Assembly (NCBI GenBank): GCA_937974275.1
Contig: CALJIF010000041.1
Coordinates: forward strand, 41,012-105,011
Direction of reading: 5' to 3'
From: an uncultured Flavobacteriales bacterium
GTDB taxonomy: Bacteria > Bacteroidota > Bacteroidia > Palsa-965
DNA: 64,000 nucleotides
The first letter of the stretch is position 1, and each line of letters opens with the position of its first letter. Below are positions 17,962-26,800 of the stretch, piece by piece. The notes under the pieces are model-generated. The model saw only the letters and a program-made list of their open reading frames with translations. It was not told the origin of the DNA and made no database searches. The position numbers and the translations under genes were made by a program.

Positions 17962-17964
17962 GCC

Positions 17965-18309
17965 ATGAAGTGGATATTAAAAATTATCGGAGGAATTATA
18001 TTGTTCACAGCATTTGCCTTTGTCTTGGGCTGGGTAACGATGTGGTTATGGAACGAATTGGTTCCGGGCTTATTTAACGGACCAACAATTCGTTACTGGG
18101 AAGCTGTTGGATTGATGGTGTTGGGGCGTTTGTTGGTAGGAGGATTTAAGGGAGGCGGGCGTTGCAAGTGCGGACACTCCGGCAGCGGACGCGGAGGTTA
18201 CTGGAAGCAACGTTGGGAACAGAAAATGGAAAACATGTCGCCGGAGGAACGAGAGAAATTCATTTCCGGAATGCAGAAATGTTCGTGGTGGGAGAAGAAG
18301 GAGTGTTGA
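17965..18309 (+). CDS. Small membrane protein paired with the ECF sigma factor
   Basis: 114 residues. There are two hydrophobic segments, about 4-27 ('ILKIIGGIILFTAFAFVLGWV') and 44-60 ('AVGLMVLGRLLVGGFKG'). The soluble tail has a Gly/Cys/His patch ('RCKCGHSGSGRGGYW') and 'MENMSPEEREKFISGMQKC'. The tail's C-K-C-G-H could bind a metal. Starting 3 bp after the sigma gene, it is most simply a cotranscribed partner, perhaps a membrane regulator of the sigma factor; that is inference from position only. Its stop codon lies inside the first unit of the heptanucleotide array. Confidence 0.75.
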   Translation: MKWILKIIGGIILFTAFAFVLGWVTMWLWNELVPGLFNGPTIRYWEAVGLMVLGRLLVGGFKGGGRCKCGHSGSGRGGYWKQRWEQKMENMSPEEREKFISGMQKCSWWEKKEC

Positions 18310-18478
18310 ATGTTAAATGACGATTGTGGATTGTTGAATGTTGAATTACGATTGTTGAATGTTGAATGTTGAATTACGATTGTTGAATGTTGAATGTTGA
18401 ATGACGATTGTTGAATGTTGAATGTTGAATGTTGAATGACGATTGTTGAATGTTGAATGTTGAATGACGATTGACAAT
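18304..18478. repeat. 25-unit heptanucleotide tandem array
   Basis: The stretch divides without a single slip into 25 heptamers. The common unit is TGTTGAA, interrupted at intervals by TGACGAT or TTACGAT, giving a higher-order pattern of two to four TGTTGAA followed by one ACGAT-type unit. The first and last units are degenerate (TGTTAAA, TGTGGAT, TGACAAT). The array begins inside the last codons of the membrane-protein gene and ends just before a terminator. Confidence 0.97.
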
Positions 18479-18495
18479 TTTGTTGTTATGACAAT

Positions 18496-18529
18496 AATAA
18501 AGGGCGAACCGTGATGTTCGCCCTTTATT
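18496..18529. terminator. Bidirectional terminator
   Basis: A perfect 14-bp stem (AATAAAGGGCGAAC / GTTCGCCCTTTATT) with a 6-nt loop, followed by T-rich sequence on the plus side and AT-rich sequence on the minus side. It separates the convergent sigma operon and DUF2330 gene. Confidence 0.88.
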
Positions 18530-18533
18530 TATT

Positions 18534-19985
18534 TTACTTCTTTCTTGTCAGCGCAAATACAATTAGTGCGGTGGTTGCGATTGTCATTAAATAAGCTGAG
18601 AATGGCGTTTGCTGAGATTCAGATGTTGTCGGAGTGAAATTAGCCGGAGGAGCGATGGAACCTTGATCCGCTTTTTTTCCCTTCAAATAACGATTGTATT
18701 CAGCCGGATAAGAACGATGCTTTTCAATATCACGACCTGTTAACCACTGGTAAGTCCACATTTCATTCCAACGACGCTGTCCTAAATCACGCACATACTT
18801 TTGTCCTTCTTCACAATCGAACTCGCCCGTTGCAGGATTCGTCAGTACGTAACGAGCCTGGTAGTTTTGCTTGTTCGGTGTTTCCTGGAACATTAAATCC
18901 TGTGGAAAGTTCACACGATCGTAGGTTACGTGTAAACGCGTGTAATACGCCTGCCCGGTAACACCGCCCCATTGATTAGCAACCAGCCAATCCACTCCGG
19001 CCTGCTGGAATTCTGCAAACATTGGAGGAGGACCAACGCATGGGTCGCATTTCATTCCTGCATTCAAACTCACATCCCAAGCGTATTCCAGGAACACTAC
19101 ATTTTTTCCTTCGCGCTTCCACGCACGGTTGTACAGGTCACGATAAAATTCACCAAACTCTTCGCGAACAAATAAAGGAACATTATAATTCGTTGGCACC
19201 AATGCCGTACGGTAGTTTGTTGTCTCAATTCGCCCTGATTTAGAGAACGCATGCACTATCATATCCTGAGGTCCGTTAGCGTTAGCCATTCCCAAACGAA
19301 TCGGCAACATAAATCGTGGAGACTCGAAAGAAATTTGCAATGGACGTAAAGGCACTGAACCCGCGGCTTTGTGCTGGTCCATATTCACCTTCACCACAAA
19401 AAACTTCATATTATTTTTGATATACGGATCTAGCACTTCTTTCGCGCCTTCAGGGATTTTGTAGCCGTTATCCGTCAACCACATTTCCAATCCGTTCGAT
19501 TCTTTAGCAGATAGAATAAGTATATCATACTCACCAACATTATATTTCGCTTCGATAGTTACTTTATAATCCTTCTTCTCCTCTATTTCCATATTTTTCA
19601 TACCGGCACTCTCTTGTCTGCTGGAAGGCACTGCGGCAATAGCCACATCATCGTAGGCATAATTCCAACACGGATTTTGGTCGTAATATTCTACTAGTCT
19701 CGGTGCAGAATACGCGTCCAACTTATCGAACAAGAGGCGATCGACCACTTTAATATCTTTCTCCTGTAATACAACAGGCACAGGAACCACCATTGCAAAA
19801 TCTTTTACATCACCCTGAAAGTCGGACGACATAGTTATGGTGTTTTTGTCGCCATTGCGAACGATAATCACTTGTGAGGTTTTGTTGAACAGTTTCGTAT
19901 CCGCCTTTGCGACATAAAATCCGCAGAATGCATATAAGGAAGCAACTCCTGTGATTAATGCGATTGAAAATAATATACGTTTCAT
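18534..19985 (-). CDS. DUF2330 family exported protein
   Basis: 483 residues. A signal peptide (about 1-25) leads to 'CGFYVAKADTKLFNKTSQVIIVRNGDKNTITM' type sequence, the hallmark N terminus of DUF2330 (exported Cys, then 'VVPVP'). Further family features are 'YYDQNPCW' and 'NMKFFVVKVNMDQ'. The C terminus has a Ser/Thr/Pro linker and one transmembrane helix ('FSAYLMTIATTALIVFALTRKK'), so the protein is probably anchored with a large periplasmic part. Function is unknown. It follows the RnfD-like gene after 19 bp on the same strand, so the two are probably an operon and may act together in the membrane. Confidence 0.85.
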   Translation of the reverse strand: MKRILFSIALITGVASLYAFCGFYVAKADTKLFNKTSQVIIVRNGDKNTITMSSDFQGDVKDFAMVVPVPVVLQEKDIKVVDRLLFDKLDAYSAPRLVEYYDQNPCWNYAYDDVAIAAVPSSRQESAGMKNMEIEEKKDYKVTIEAKYNVGEYDILILSAKESNGLEMWLTDNGYKIPEGAKEVLDPYIKNNMKFFVVKVNMDQHKAAGSVPLRPLQISFESPRFMLPIRLGMANANGPQDMIVHAFSKSGRIETTNYRTALVPTNYNVPLFVREEFGEFYRDLYNRAWKREGKNVVFLEYAWDVSLNAGMKCDPCVGPPPMFAEFQQAGVDWLVANQWGGVTGQAYYTRLHVTYDRVNFPQDLMFQETPNKQNYQARYVLTNPATGEFDCEEGQKYVRDLGQRRWNEMWTYQWLTGRDIEKHRSYPAEYNRYLKGKKADQGSIAPPANFTPTTSESQQTPFSAYLMTIATTALIVFALTRKK

Positions 19986-20004
19986 GATAGTTTAGTTTAG
20001 AAGG

Positions 20005-20874
20005 TTATTTAATCCATTGAAATTTATTTCCGGGAAAATATTTATCGAGTACCGGCACCAACATCGACATAAAGAAGAGTGCCCAAATTGGTGCAGTATG
20101 TACGAATAGTTTTGTCGCTATAAGAAAGGCCAACACACCCGTAACTACTGACCAAATAAGACGAACTTTTTGTGAAGAAGGTGTTGCCATCGGATCCGTG
20201 ATCATGAAAAACGAGAACAAGAGCAACGAACCTGTATTAAGTTGGTGAAAGAAAAAATCAGCCGGCCATCCCTGATAAACAACATGTCTGAAAAAACTTA
20301 GTGAGAGAAATGTAATGAGGAAACCGAAAGCTGTTTCAAGTCGCTTTACACGCAACAACACCAGCAGCCCGGTGATACCGACAAGAAATAATATCAGTCC
20401 TTCACTTCCCCATTGTCCCGGAGAAATCCATGCGTCGTCGGTAATTAAAATGGCAGCTACCATACCAAAGTTGGTTGGATTAAAAACGTGTTTGCCGTTT
20501 ACTCTGAACACAAACTTGCTAACGATGGCAAGCGAGGCTGCCAGTACCAAAGTCCATATACTGTTTGCCTGAAACATCAGACATAAGCTCAAACCTGAAA
20601 TCAGTGCACTTTTTAAACCTGACCAAGGCAAACCTTTTAAATGAATCCAAACGCCTTGCACCAACATAGTTGTAAGCAACGTGACGTTCAACTTCATCAG
20701 GGAAACATCCCAGTTAAGTAATGTGTAACCATACACCAGAAATGTGATTTGAAAAAGGATCTGATAATGTCTTGGATCAGAAGAAAACCAAGTGTAAATG
20801 GACCGAATGTTACTTAATGGTCCTGATCGAGGTGAGAGTGTTACGACATCCATGGTATAGAGATTTATACCCAT
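20005..20874 (-). CDS. RnfD/NqrB-like integral membrane protein (orphan)
   Basis: 289 residues from ATG 20874; ATG 20853 is an alternative, and an imperfect-looking but exact 6-bp inverted repeat (GGTATA / TATACC) lies between them. About eight transmembrane helices. Family features of the NQR2/RnfD/RnfE group are 'KHVFNPTNFGMVAAIL' and 'FFMITDPMATPSSQKVRL'. In complete Rnf/Nqr complexes this subunit carries covalent FMN on a Thr or Ser near a S/TGAT motif; I do not see that motif here. No other rnf or nqr gene is nearby, so this is a stand-alone homolog paired with DUF2330 and may serve a different membrane electron-transfer or scaffold role. Confidence 0.8.
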   Translation of the reverse strand: MGINLYTMDVVTLSPRSGPLSNIRSIYTWFSSDPRHYQILFQITFLVYGYTLLNWDVSLMKLNVTLLTTMLVQGVWIHLKGLPWSGLKSALISGLSLCLMFQANSIWTLVLAASLAIVSKFVFRVNGKHVFNPTNFGMVAAILITDDAWISPGQWGSEGLILFLVGITGLLVLLRVKRLETAFGFLITFLSLSFFRHVVYQGWPADFFFHQLNTGSLLLFSFFMITDPMATPSSQKVRLIWSVVTGVLAFLIATKLFVHTAPIWALFFMSMLVPVLDKYFPGNKFQWIK

Positions 20875-20919
20875 AGGATGCGGGAATCAACAAGATTCCA
20901 TAATCGAAACAAAAAAAAA

Positions 20920-21396
20920 TTAATTGGGATCCGTTATAGCCAGTTTTCTAACCTTATATCCGGCAGAGGAATAGATGTATATATAATAAATACCGATCGG
21001 ATAGTTGGTGCAATCAACCTGAAACAAGTACTGATTAAAACCAACGAAAGAATTGTTGTAATACAATTTGCCGTAGCGATCAATAATTTGAACGTAGATT
21101 GGTTCCGGATACCACAAAAGCACATTCACATTGATGTAATCAATAGGCGGATTGGGCAAAAAATCGAAATCCAAAGGATCGCAAATTCCATACACAAAGG
21201 TTTGTACACCGGCATTACGGGAGAAGCAATCATTACGATAAGTAATACCATCACATCCACATACCGGTTCCCATCGAGGATCGCAGTATGCTCCGTATTG
21301 AATCATTGATGAATCGACACATTGAGCTTGCAACACCCTTGGTGCAGAAAACAAAACAAACACAATTGTCAGATATTTTATTACCCGTAATTTCAC
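20920..21396 (-). CDS. Secreted Kazal-domain protein with T9SS-like tail
   Basis: 158 residues from GTG 21396; the codon just upstream is an in-frame stop (TAA), so no longer start exists. A signal peptide ends 'RVLQAQ' (about 25). Residues about 26-72 carry a Kazal-like domain: 'CDPRWEPVCGCDGITYRNDCFSRNAGV' split over the characteristic C-G-C-D-G-x-T-Y-x-N-x-C. The C-terminal 75 residues ('INVNVLLWYPEPIYVQIID', 'YPIGIYYIYIYSS') resemble a T9SS sorting domain. Kazal domains are canonical serine-protease inhibitors in animals and also occur in bacterial secreted proteins, so an inhibitor role is plausible but not proven. The plus-strand ORF overlapping it is a shadow. Confidence 0.82.
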   Translation of the reverse strand: MKLRVIKYLTIVFVLFSAPRVLQAQCVDSSMIQYGAYCDPRWEPVCGCDGITYRNDCFSRNAGVQTFVYGICDPLDFDFLPNPPIDYINVNVLLWYPEPIYVQIIDRYGKLYYNNSFVGFNQYLFQVDCTNYPIGIYYIYIYSSAGYKVRKLAITDPN

Positions 21397-21400
21397 TTAT

Positions 21401-21408
21401 CGAATTTA
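21401..21408 (-). promoter_or_regulatory. Candidate -7 box of the Kazal gene
   Basis: Minus strand TAAATTCG, one base from TAnnTTTG, ends 4 bp before the GTG start. Confidence 0.4.
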
Positions 21409-21495
21409 GTTATATCATTCCGCGAATATCACCGGTAATTCACAAAAGTTATTAAACACGAAATATCCATATCTAATACTGAAGCCCGTGATCGT

Positions 21496-22629
21496 GTGTT
21501 GAATGCACAATTTCGCGCCTTTAACGGACGAACAACGATACACAAGACGTTTCAGCACCTGGAGCATATCGGTTATGTACAGATTGACACGCTGAGCGTT
21601 GTTCAGAGGGCCCACCATCACGTGTTATATGCTCGCAACCCGCTATACACTTGCGATCATATTGCACAATTATTAGCCGAGAAGAAAATATTTGAATACT
21701 GGAGTCATGCTGCTGCTTATTTACCCATGCGTGACTTTCGATTCAGCTTGATTAAGAAACAACAGTACATTGACGGACACCATCATTGGTTCAAGAAAAA
21801 CTCCCGCCTCATGAAATATGTTTTGGACCGGATTAGAGCCGAAGGTCCTATGGAATCGAAAGATTTTGAACATGAAGGAAAGCGTGGTTCATGGTTCGAC
21901 TGGAAGCCGGCGAAAATTGCTTTGGAGCAATTGTACATGGACGGTTCATTGATGGTTTTGAAGCGCAACGGATTTCGCAAAGTGTATGATCTGACTGAGC
22001 GTGTACTTCCTTCCAACATTTCGACTGTTTGTCCAAGTCCGGCAGAGCATGCTGAACACCTGATAATTGGTTACCTCAAAGCACAAGGCGTTGGAACTAT
22101 CAGCGACATCTGTCATTTACAAACAAGCCACAAAGCAGAAGTAACGAAACAAATACATCGGCTTGTTGAAGAAAATAAAGTGATCACGATTAAAGTGCAG
22201 CACTCCACTCAGCAATGGTATTCACTACCTGAGATAAAATCAGATTACAAATTCACCGGCATTCGGATATTATCTCCGTTTGATAATTTGATCATAAAAC
22301 GAGACAGGACCAAAACGCTATTTGACTTTGACTACCAGCTGGAATGCTACCTTCCTGAATCGAAAAGGAAATTCGGTTATTTCAGTCTGCCGATTTTATC
22401 CAACAATAATCTAATTGCAAGAAGTGACATGAAAGCAGACTCGAGGTCAAAAACACTTACGATAAGGTCCTTTCATTTCGACAGTAAACAAAAACTGACA
22501 GCTGAAGAGGAATATCATTTGCTTGAGTGTGTACTTGCATTTGCACGATTCAACAACTGCCTACACGTTCACTGCGAAAAAAATGTACCGATTGCAATAC
22601 GCCGTTTATTGCTTAGTCCAGGAATTTAG
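21496..22629 (+). CDS. ycaQ: YcaQ-type DNA interstrand-crosslink glycosylase (winged-helix, HTH_42 family)
   Basis: 377 residues from GTG 21496. The family is clear from 'HIGYVQIDTLSVVQRAHHHVL', which contains the Q-x-D motif needed for crosslink unhooking in E. coli YcaQ, and from 'FEYWSHAAAYLPMRDF', 'EWKP'-like 'FDWKPAKIALEQL' and 'LSPFDNLIIKRDRTKTLFDF'. The codons just upstream of the GTG read 'ISNTEARD' and match the start of YcaQ proteins, yet between the in-frame stop at 21436 and 21496 there is no ATG, GTG or TTG; only ATT at 21451 could start a full-length protein. The enzyme repairs bulky crosslinks with its three winged helices. The 3' end overlaps the convergent gene by 24 bp. Confidence 0.85.
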   Translation: MLNAQFRAFNGRTTIHKTFQHLEHIGYVQIDTLSVVQRAHHHVLYARNPLYTCDHIAQLLAEKKIFEYWSHAAAYLPMRDFRFSLIKKQQYIDGHHHWFKKNSRLMKYVLDRIRAEGPMESKDFEHEGKRGSWFDWKPAKIALEQLYMDGSLMVLKRNGFRKVYDLTERVLPSNISTVCPSPAEHAEHLIIGYLKAQGVGTISDICHLQTSHKAEVTKQIHRLVEENKVITIKVQHSTQQWYSLPEIKSDYKFTGIRILSPFDNLIIKRDRTKTLFDFDYQLECYLPESKRKFGYFSLPILSNNNLIARSDMKADSRSKTLTIRSFHFDSKQKLTAEEEYHLLECVLAFARFNNCLHVHCEKNVPIAIRRLLLSPGI

Positions 22630-23163
22630 ATTCCTCACCGGCTTCCACACACCATTCTCTCTCTTGTATAAGGTTGCTCCACCGTTACCGCATTGCACAC
22701 CGCAATGAAATGCCACATACACTATTGCCAAATTACCATCGGAGGAATAAATCGGTTTTGACACTTCATAATAGCCTTTCTTATGAACGCCAAAATACTT
22801 TCCCCATGCTTTGGTAGCTTTCTTTGAAGATAAGCCTTTAGCGGGAGTCACCTTGCTATTAACGACAGTCGCATTTCTTATACTATCGCCATTCCAAACG
22901 AATTTGGCCCCGGACGACAACTGCTTTTTCATATAGACTACATCTGCAGTGGTGATGATTCCCTTCATGCTTAAATCACTCAGGATAATCGAATCTGTAT
23001 CCAAATCGCCTGAAATCATACACAACGCCGAGTCTCGCAACAGGAAGGTATCAGGTGCTGTCGAATTAATCAGCGCTGTTTTCAATAAGTCTTTGCTGGT
23101 TTGACCTTTAAGCCCGAGGTTAAGTGCGAGTACAAGAATTATCGCAAGTCGTATATGTTTCAT
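22606..23163 (-). CDS. Small secreted protein of unknown function
   Basis: 185 residues from ATG 23163, where a standard signal peptide begins (MKHIRLAIILVLALNLGLKG). The frame is open far upstream (to 23631) but that part encodes a different, transposase-like sequence. TAACTTAG, one base off a -7 box, lies 5 bp before the ATG, supporting this start. The mature part has 'LSSGAKFVWNGDSIRNATVV' and a C-terminal 'AFHCGVQCGNGGATLYKREN' with a Cys pair, followed by 'GVWKPV'. I do not recognise the family. It is convergent with and overlaps ycaQ by 24 bp. Confidence 0.75.
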   Translation of the reverse strand: MKHIRLAIILVLALNLGLKGQTSKDLLKTALINSTAPDTFLLRDSALCMISGDLDTDSIILSDLSMKGIITTADVVYMKKQLSSGAKFVWNGDSIRNATVVNSKVTPAKGLSSKKATKAWGKYFGVHKKGYYEVSKPIYSSDGNLAIVYVAFHCGVQCGNGGATLYKRENGVWKPVRNLNSWTKQ

Positions 23164-23631
23164 GCCGACTAAGTTAGTGAAGTTTGTGGTGAACCAAGAG
23201 TCATTTTTAAATGGTTTCATCGCCCCCAGTTGTACCATCTCCTTCTGAATTTGTTCGGGCATGAAATAATCTTGCCCCGGTAGTTTATCAGATTGCACTC
23301 GAGCTAAAGTATGGGCAAATAATCTTCCGCATCGTCGATATTGTTTGTTCAAAGCCTTGACGTATCCATTCAGAAAGTTTGCGAATTTTTGAAGAACCAC
23401 ATCATGAACAACACTTGCATCCGGATGCTCAAAAGTTATTTCTATCAGCAAATGGAATTCGTTTGGCAAAAAGTAGTGATCCCTCAGAACAACAAATCCA
23501 TTAAGACGCTGATGCAGCATTTTCAAAAAGTAGGAATAATTGCCTTTATTTTTAAAGATATTTTCGAACGCAATGGCTTTGCTGTAGACGTGATAAGTGC
23601 AGCCGGTTTTGAAAGAGTCTTTGGGTATCAT
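23164..23631 (-). pseudogene. Remnant of a REP-associated (HUH/Y1-type) transposase
   Basis: 156 codons with 'TYHVYSKAIAFENIFKNKGN' and 'YFLKMLHQRL' as in RAYT/Y1 transposases, then 'LRDHYFLPNEFHLLIEI' where active enzymes have PNHFH. The first His of the HUH metal site is Glu here. A helix with Tyr residues and 'RRCGRLFAHTLARVQSD' follows, comparable to the G-x-L-F-Q-x-R-Y region. There is no stop codon: the frame continues into the downstream secreted-protein gene. It is therefore probably a decayed, inactive element fused by loss of its 3' end. Two related palindromes lie just upstream. Confidence 0.7.
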
Positions 23632-23713
23632 GAAAAAAAATTGGACGGCGAAGGTATAGTGGGGATGAGGGGTGAAGCAAGTGATGTTGATAACTTCGTT
23701 TTGATGTAATAAA

Positions 23714-23746
23714 AAACATTCAATGTCTATAAGACATTGAATGTTT
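23714..23746. repeat. Perfect palindrome A (15-bp arms, 3-nt loop)
   Basis: Arms AAACATTCAATGTCT and AGACATTGAATGTTT separated by ATA. The inner part of the arm agrees with palindrome B at 11 of 13 positions (ACATTCAATGTCT against ACATTAAAGGTCT), so the two belong to one family. Confidence 0.95.
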
Positions 23747-23790
23747 AAAAAAATTAAATCAAAACGACTTCGTATGTTTAATTTGCAACT

Positions 23791-23827
23791 TTATACATTA
23801 AAGGTCTTAAAGACCTTTAATGTATAA
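23791..23827. repeat. Perfect palindrome B (18-bp arms, 1-nt centre)
   Basis: Arms of 18 bp (TTATACATTAAAGGTCTT and its exact complement) around a single A. It ends 5 bp before the stop codon of the minus-strand icmF gene, so in RNA it forms a hairpin right after icmF, but without a T-run. Either a REP-like element or a processing/termination hairpin. Confidence 0.95.
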
Positions 23828-23832
23828 GCCTA

Positions 23833-26800
23833 CTACATATTTCTTCTATACTGTCCACCAACCTCAAACAACGCCTCCGTTATCTGACCTAACGAACAAA
23901 CCTTCACGGCCTCCATCAATTCAGTAAACACATTACCATTACGAATTGCGGTATCTTGCAGTCTCGACAATGCAACTTTAGAGTGCTCTTCTCTAGACGC
24001 ATGTAGATTCTTCAGCATACTTATTTGGTACTCCTTCTCTTCAGTTGTAGCCCTGATAACTTCGGCAGGCACAATTGTCGGTGAACCTTTTGATGACAAA
24101 AATGTATTTACTCCAATAATTGGATATTCACCGGTATGTTTCAGTGTTTCATAATACAGCGACTCCTCCTGAATCTTCCCGCGTTGATACATGGTCTCCA
24201 TTGCACCTAACACACCTCCGCGCTCGCTTATTTTATCAAATTCTCCAAGCACAGCTTCCTCAACCAACTCGGTTAACTCCTCAATAACAAACGAACCTTG
24301 AAGAGGATTCTCATTCTTCGCTAATCCCAACTCACGATTGATAATAAGCTGAATAGCCATTGCACGACGAACACTTTCTTCAGTAGGTGTTGTAATTGCC
24401 TCATCATATGCATTAGTGTGAAGTGAATTACAGTTATCGTATAACGCGTACAACGCTTGCAATGTAGTTCTGATATCGTTAAAGTCAATTTCTTGGGCAT
24501 GCAAGGAACGCCCGGATGTTTGAATATGATATTTCAACATCTGAGAACGTTCGTTCCCCCCGTATTTCAGCTTCATTGCCTTTGCCCAAATTCTGCGTGC
24601 AACACGACCCAATACAGAATATTCCGGATCCATGCCGTTACTAAAGAAAAACGATAAGTTCGGCGCAAAATCATCAATGTGCATACCGCGTGACAGGTAA
24701 TACTCAACGAATGTAAAACCGTTCGAAAGTGTTAGTGCAAGCTGTGTTATAGGATTAGCACCCGCTTCTGCAATGTGATAACCTGAAATCGAAACAGAAT
24801 AAAAATTGCGAACCTTGTTGTCAATAAAATATTGCTGCACATCACCCATCAATCGCAACGAAAATTCAGTCGAGAAAATACAGGTATTCTGAGCCTGATC
24901 TTCCTTCAGAATATCTGCCTGAACCGTACCTCGAACCTGTGATAATGTTTCCGCTTTAATCTTTTGATAAACATCCGCCGGCAATACTTGATCCCCGGTA
25001 ACACCAAGCAACATTAAACCCAAACCGTCGTTTCCTTCAGGAAGCTGTGCTGCATTATACTTCGGCCGTTGTACTCCTTTTGCGTCCCACAACGCCTGAA
25101 TTTTTTTCTCAACTTCAGCCTCTAAACCATTGGCTTTAATGTACAACTCGCACTGCTGATCAATCGCTGCATTCATAAAAAAGGCTGCGATGGTAGGAGC
25201 CGGCCCGTTAATCGTCATGGATACAGATGTCTTCGGACTTGCCAGATTGAAACCGCTATACAATTTTTTAGCATCGTCCAAACAACAAATGGAAACACCT
25301 GAATTTCCAATTTTACCGTAAATATCGGGGCGGTGATCAGGATCACGGCCATATAGTGTTACGGAATCAAATGCTGTAGAAAGACGATGTGCAGGCATAC
25401 CAAGTGACACGTAATGGAAACGCTTGTTGGTTCGTTCCGGTCCTCCTTCACCTGCAAACATTCGCGTCGGATCTTCTCCTTCACGCTTGAATGGATAAAT
25501 TCCTGAAGTGTATGGAAATTCTCCAGGAAAGTTTTCTTGACCCATCCAGGTAAGCAAATCGCCCCATGCTTGATAACGAGGTGAAGACACTTTCGGAACC
25601 ATCGTGTGTGATAATGATTCGTAGTGCGTTTTTATTTTCACCTCTTTATCTCGAACCTTAAAGATGTAATACTCATCCTTATACTGCTGCGCTTTCGCAC
25701 TAAATGACTCGATCATCTTCATGTTCTTCGGATCGAGCTCGAGTAACAATTGATCGTATTGATTTTGTAACAACTTCAACAATTCACTATTGAGATCCTT
25801 TTGCTCTGAACGTAATGTTGAAATTGTCGTGTGTATTGCATATAACTTTTGCGCTATTGCCGACTGATCCTGCAAACGACGATCGTAAGCGCGGTTATTT
25901 TCTGAAATTTCCGACAAATAGCGTGTTCGTGCAGGAGGGATGATGTAAACCTTTTCAGACATCTCTTTAGAAATCTGAAATGTCGATTCCAAATTAGCCC
26001 CTGTTCGCTCAACAACTTTATCAATCACTGCACGGTACAAACGATTCATTCCGGGATCGTTGAACTGGGAAGCAATAGTGCCGTATACCGGCAACTGCTC
26101 GTCGTCTGTTTCCCAAAGTTGATGATTGCGCTTAAACTGCTTCTTCACATCACGCAACGCATCCAAAGCACCGCGTTTATCAAACTTGTTTAGTGCAATG
26201 ATATCCGCGAAATCGAGCATGTCTATCTTCTCCAACTGAGTTGCGGCGCCGTATTCAGGAGTCATTACATATAAACTGACGTTGCTGTGTTCAATAATCT
26301 CAGTATCACTCTGACCAATGCCGGATGTTTCCAAAATAATTAAATCGAACTGCGCCGCCTTCAACACATCAACCGCTTCCTGCACGTGTTTCGATAATGC
26401 AAGATTACTCTGTCTGGTTGCCAGTGAACGCATATAAACACGCGAGTTGCTAATCGCATTCATCCGAATTCGATCTCCCAATAATGCTCCACCTGTTTTG
26501 CGTTTCGATGGATCTACTGAGATAATGCCGATGTTTTTGTCTTTGAAGTCTACAAGAAATCTTCTAACCAATTCATCAACCAACGACGACTTTCCCGCTC
26601 CGCCTGTACCTGTAATTCCAAGCACAGGAGTTTTGCTTTTTTGCGCTAACGCTTTGATCTCTGCTGCAGCACCACCATGTTGCTCAGAAAAATTTTCGAA
26701 AGCAGAAATAAGTCTTCCTAATTCTTTATGATTCTTCGGATCAAGATGTTTGACTTCTCCATTCAAATGAACGCCGGTAGCAAAATCACACTTCTCCAGC

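Noticed and set aside
18304..18478. CRISPR array or repeat-encoded peptide
   Set aside because: Units are only 7 nt with no spacers, and plus-strand frames are closed by TGA in each unit; the open minus strand is a consequence of the repeat and has no start signal.
20878..21309. 143-codon plus-strand frame
   Set aside because: Antisense to the Kazal-domain gene, whose signal peptide, Cys pattern and T9SS-like tail make the minus frame the real one.
23791..23827. Palindrome B as an ordinary icmF terminator only
   Set aside because: No T-run follows on the minus strand, and palindrome A is a related copy 44 bp away without a gene end, so a repeat-family explanation is favoured, although a termination role is not excluded.
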